DNA of 8,155 nucleotides from Gammaproteobacteria bacterium (lineage in GTDB: Bacteria; Pseudomonadota; Gammaproteobacteria; SZUA-229): contig JALTRC010000522.1 in NCBI GenBank assembly GCA_026998145.1, positions 1-8,155 of the forward strand. Reading direction: 5' to 3'. Below the pieces are notes generated by a model. That model searched no databases. It was not told the DNA's origin and saw only the letters and a program-made list of their open reading frames with translations. Positions 5,517 to 8,155 of this stretch are shown in pieces; the first letter of the stretch is position 1, and each line of letters begins with the position of its first letter. Made by a program: the position numbers and the translations under genes.

Positions 5517-6902
5517 ATGTTAAAAATCTACAATAGCCTGACCCGTAAAAAAGAAATATTCAAACCCATCGAGCCGGGCAAGGTACGCATGTATGTGTGC
5601 GGTATGACGGTTTACGATCTGTGTCATCTGGGCCATGCCCGTGTGCTGGTGGTCTTTGATATGGTCACCCGCTATTTGCGCCACCTGGGCTATGAGGTCA
5701 CCTATATCCGCAATATCACCGATATTGATGACAAAATCATTGCCCGTGCCAATGAAAAGGGTGAAGATTTTCATGTGCTGACCCAGCGTTTTATCGAGGC
5801 CATGCACGAAGATGCCACGGCTCTTGGTGTTCTGCCACCGGATGAGGAACCACGGGCCACCGCCTCCATGGACGATATTATCAATATGGTGCAAACCCTG
5901 GTGGACAAGGGCTATGCCTATGCGGCGGATAACGGTGATGTGTATTACTCGGTGAGTAAGTTTGAGCACTATGGTCAGCTATCCGGCAAAAAACTGGAAG
6001 ACCTGCGCGCCGGTGAGCGAGTGGCGGTTGATGAGCATAAAAAAGATCCCCTGGATTTTGTTTTATGGAAGGCGGCCAAGCCGGATGAACCTTACTGGGA
6101 TTCCCCCTGGGGCAAGGGGCGTCCCGGCTGGCATATTGAATGCTCTGCCATGTCTACCTGTTGTCTGGGGAATCATTTTGATATTCATGGTGGCGGGCAG
6201 GATTTACAGTTTCCCCATCACGAAAATGAAATCGCCCAGTCGGAAGCCAGCACTGGCGAGAAGTTTGTGAACGTGTGGATGCACAATGGTTTTGTGCGCA
6301 TTAATGAAGAAAAAATGTCCAAGTCTCTGGGCAATTTCTTTACCGTGCGGGAAGTGCTGGCCAATTACCGGGCAGAAGACATCCGCTACTTTATTCTGGC
6401 CAGCCATTATCGCAGCCAGCTTAATTATTCCGATCAGATGCTGGATGCGGCCGGTGCTGCCTTAACCCGTTTATACACGGCACTGCGAGGCATAGAGTCC
6501 TGTGATTCAGGTGAGGAAAGCAAGGCCTACATTGAGCGCTTTAATCAGGCCATGGATGAAGACTTTAATACTGCCGAAGCCATAGCCGTGTTATTTGATA
6601 TTGCCAATCATATTAATAAAGCGCGCAAATCCTCGCCCGAGGAAGCCTGCGCACTGGCTGCAACCTTAAAGCAGTTAGGCGGTGTTTTAGGCTTGTTGCA
6701 GGATGAGCCGGATCATTATTTAAAGAGCCGCGTGTCCACTGATGGTTTATCGGATGATGAAATCGATGCCCTGGTGGCCCGGCGAATTCAGGCCAAGCAG
6801 GATAAAAACTGGGCCGAGGCGGATCGTTTGCGTGATGAGCTAAAAGAGCAGGGCATAGTGCTGGAAGACAAGGGTATGGAAACCAGCTGGCGGCGGGAAT
6901 AA
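5517..6902 (+). CDS. cysS: Cysteinyl-tRNA synthetase
   Basis: A 461-residue class I aminoacyl-tRNA synthetase that activates cysteine with ATP and charges tRNA-Cys; cytoplasmic and essential. The length matches the E. coli enzyme. The start at 5517 (MLKIYNSLTRKK) aligns with the usual N-terminus, whereas the in-frame GTG at 5424 would add 31 residues with no family resemblance. The HIGH-type motif is HLGH at 37-40 and KMSKS is at 266-270. The zinc site that selects cysteine is intact: Cys28 (YVCGMTVYD), Cys209 (HIECSAM), His234 and Glu238 (PHHENE). NITDIDDKII and GRPGWHIECSAM are other family signatures, and the C-terminus ends in the usual anticodon-binding region with WAEADRLRDEL and VLEDKG. 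The ribosome binding site is weak. It is followed by a shared terminator hairpin. Identification is secure. Confidence 0.98.
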   Translation: MLKIYNSLTRKKEIFKPIEPGKVRMYVCGMTVYDLCHLGHARVLVVFDMVTRYLRHLGYEVTYIRNITDIDDKIIARANEKGEDFHVLTQRFIEAMHEDATALGVLPPDEEPRATASMDDIINMVQTLVDKGYAYAADNGDVYYSVSKFEHYGQLSGKKLEDLRAGERVAVDEHKKDPLDFVLWKAAKPDEPYWDSPWGKGRPGWHIECSAMSTCCLGNHFDIHGGGQDLQFPHHENEIAQSEASTGEKFVNVWMHNGFVRINEEKMSKSLGNFFTVREVLANYRAEDIRYFILASHYRSQLNYSDQMLDAAGAALTRLYTALRGIESCDSGEESKAYIERFNQAMDEDFNTAEAIAVLFDIANHINKARKSSPEEACALAATLKQLGGVLGLLQDEPDHYLKSRVSTDGLSDDEIDALVARRIQAKQDKNWAEADRLRDELKEQGIVLEDKGMETSWRRE

Positions 6903-6937
6903 ATCAGGCTGCCGGGATTATCCTGAGCAGCCTGATT
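6902..6937. terminator. Bidirectional terminator between cysS and the convergent gene
   Basis: AATCAGGCTGC (6902-6912) and GCAGCCTGATT (6927-6937) form a perfect 11-bp stem with a 14-base loop that can itself pair briefly (GGA/TCC). On the plus strand a T-rich stretch (6948-6956) lies about 10 bases beyond the stem; on the minus strand TTTATT follows almost at once. It starts at the last base of the cysS stop codon and lies 10 bases past the stop of the minus-strand gene, so it can serve both. Termination on the minus strand looks better supported because its T-run is close. Confidence 0.8.
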
Positions 6938-6947
6938 GATAATAAAG

Positions 6948-8012
6948 TTATTTTTTACAGGTATCTTTTGTACCCGCAGGTGCATGACTAATATACGGTC
7001 GACAAAAGCAGGGACTAACACCGTTATTCCAGTGTTTTTTGCAGCGGGCAATCCATAATCTGGTTTTCATCTTTTTAAATTCCAGCTCACGCTGTTTCTG
7101 TAAACGTTGTTTTTTAATTTTTTCTTCTTCACGTTTGCGTTGCGCTGCCAGTTCGGCCAGTCGTTTCTTTTCCAGCGCAGCCTGTCGTTGTTGTTCTTCT
7201 TTTTTCCGGGCTTTTAACTGATTGACTTTATGTCGAATATTATTGCGCGCCTGACGTTGTTGTGCTGAATCATTACAGGGATACGCAATTTGTTTTATGC
7301 TACCTGAAAATTCAACCGGTGGTTTTGCATAGCAGTTTCTGGGTTTTCTGCTTATCGGGGCGGGTATTTTTCTGGCTTTTATATGGCTTGTTGCAGAGGC
7401 CTTTTTGTGGGCATCATTGAACTGCGTTTCATATTGCTTAAAGTTTTTTGCAAAACCATTCATATCATAATTAAGAATAGTCAGATGCTTGCCTAAGCGG
7501 GTTATGAATTGCAGACTGGATGATTTTTTGAGTGCTGTAATATCAGCGGAATCCAGTTTAATCAGAAATTCTCCCTGATCTATTTTACTCTCACATGTAT
7601 TATCTTTGATCCGTGTATCCTGTTTTATAATTTTAAATGAAACAGGATTAAGGCGGTTTTCAAGACACCACTGGAATTGGGGTAGCCTTTGCCCATCAAC
7701 AATAATATCCAGAATACCCAGTTGTTTTAGCGGGCGGCTGCCTGTTTTCAGGCCAGTTGGGTCATTTAAAGTCAGGCGTAAAAGCAAACGCTGGTTGTTA
7801 ATGGCCAGATGATAATAATAGTCATCCCCCCGTTTTCGATGCTTACCGCTTTTTAATATGCCCAGTGGACTATTGTGCCAGTTTGTTTCTGGACCAAAAT
7901 CATAGGCTTTATCTTTGTTATAGGGGTTCATTGACGCCTGTGCATTTAGGCTAAGGCAGAAACTGAGTAGAAGAATCGAGATGATTGAAATATTTTTAAT
8001 GATCTGTTCCAT
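6948..8012 (-). CDS. Exported coiled-coil protein with cysteine-containing C-terminus, unknown function
   Basis: A 354-residue protein that I do not recognise. Residues 1-27 are a clear signal peptide: a lysine, a hydrophobic stretch (ISIISILLLSFCLSL), and an AQA-S cleavage site. Residues of about 28-195 look like a globular beta-rich domain (YYYHLAINNQRLLLRLTL, LGILDIIVDGQRLP, then LQFITRLGKHLTILNYDMNGF). Residues of about 250-316 are very rich in Lys, Arg, Glu and Gln and predict a long coiled coil. The end carries RCKKHWNNGVSPCFCRPY and a last Cys at 352. The mature protein has eight cysteines (116, 140, 227, 246, 324, 335, 337, 352), an even number that fits disulfides in the periplasm. 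The gene is noticeably AT-richer and uses more Lys and Asn codons than its neighbours, which may mean transfer or relaxed selection. AGGA lies only 2 bases before the ATG, a tight spacing; the start is kept because it gives the complete signal peptide. Confidence 0.8.
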   Translation of the reverse strand: MEQIIKNISIISILLLSFCLSLNAQASMNPYNKDKAYDFGPETNWHNSPLGILKSGKHRKRGDDYYYHLAINNQRLLLRLTLNDPTGLKTGSRPLKQLGILDIIVDGQRLPQFQWCLENRLNPVSFKIIKQDTRIKDNTCESKIDQGEFLIKLDSADITALKKSSSLQFITRLGKHLTILNYDMNGFAKNFKQYETQFNDAHKKASATSHIKARKIPAPISRKPRNCYAKPPVEFSGSIKQIAYPCNDSAQQRQARNNIRHKVNQLKARKKEEQQRQAALEKKRLAELAAQRKREEEKIKKQRLQKQRELEFKKMKTRLWIARCKKHWNNGVSPCFCRPYISHAPAGTKDTCKK

Positions 8013-8022
8013 AGTCCTGTGT

Positions 8023-8068
8023 GGCGTTTTATCACGCCTTATATATTTTTATTACGCTGAAAGGGCGT
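8023..8068 (-). other. Small repeated GGCGT/ACGCC arms in the 5' leader of the exported-protein gene
   Basis: GGCGT (8023-8027) and ACGCC (8034-8038) form a 5-bp hairpin that on the minus strand ends about 10 bases before the ATG, just upstream of the weak ribosome binding site. A second GGCGT at 8064-8068 could pair with the same ACGCC. The stems are short, so this may be chance in AT-rich sequence. Confidence 0.2.
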
Positions 8069-8109
8069 TTTTATTGTTTCATTATTATAAATATATTATT
8101 TCCATAAAC

Positions 8110-8137
8110 TGTATAGCCTATATCCCTGTAAATTCAA
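8110..8137 (-). promoter_or_regulatory. Possible sigma70-type promoter for the minus-strand exported-protein gene
   Basis: Read on the minus strand, TTGAAT (8137-8132) and TATACA (8115-8110) are separated by 16 bases, each matching four of six consensus positions. Transcription would start near 8103 and leave a leader of about 90 bases. The whole upstream stretch is AT-rich, and an isolated TATAAT at 8089-8084 lacks a good -35 partner, so the assignment is tentative. Confidence 0.3.
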
Positions 8138-8155
8138 TAGTCAGGTCAGTATTAT

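Noticed and set aside
5520..5969. Minus-strand open frame of 149 codons inside cysS
   Set aside because: Antisense to the HIGH-motif region of cysS; no independent support.
5962..6270. Plus-strand open frame of 102 codons in another frame of cysS
   Set aside because: Overlaps the intact cysS zinc-site region out of frame; no ribosome binding site or domain.

Overview
The window looks like chromosomal DNA of a chemolithoautotrophic gammaproteobacterium, plausibly a sulfur oxidiser. This rests on a probable Calvin-cycle pair (a CbbO/NorD-family VWA protein followed by a class II aldolase), a cysteinyl-tRNA synthetase of strongly enterobacterial-like sequence and length, and families of small palindromic intergenic repeats typical of proteobacteria. 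Base composition is moderate in most genes but clearly more AT-rich from about 6,940 to the right end. No species can be named from the sequence alone.

Layout. Positions 2-3538 (+) form a compact run: the 3' part of a probable cbbO, a 120-residue gene of unknown function 3 bases later, and a class II fructose-bisphosphate aldolase with an extra C-terminal Dabb-like domain. In Calvin-cycle gene clusters CbbO works with the AAA+ protein CbbQ as a RuBisCO activase, and the aldolase serves both regeneration of ribulose bisphosphate and sugar synthesis. cbbQ and RuBisCO would be expected upstream, outside the window.

Positions 3539-4024 separate two convergent genes and hold no gene. They contain two near-identical copies of a roughly 185-bp element with terminal inverted repeats (MITE-like), with a head-to-head pair of GTAG-type REP palindromes between them.

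Positions 4025-4504 (-) encode a low-molecular-weight protein tyrosine phosphatase. Divergent from it is a 214-residue exported, methionine-rich protein (4662-5306, +) of unknown function, whose ribosome binding site lies in the 3' arm of a perfect 12-bp hairpin. Then comes cysS (5517-6902, +), preceded by a leader with two competing inverted-repeat pairings. A strong hairpin after cysS is shared with a convergent, AT-rich gene (6948-8012, -) encoding an exported, coiled-coil, cysteine-containing protein of unknown function.

No CRISPR array, RNA gene, transposase gene, phage gene or defence system was seen. The items most worth a second look are the hairpin over the ribosome binding site at 4618-4657, the nested repeat cluster at 3551-4021, the aldolase-Dabb fusion, the unassigned small gene in the cbb run, and the two exported proteins of unknown function.
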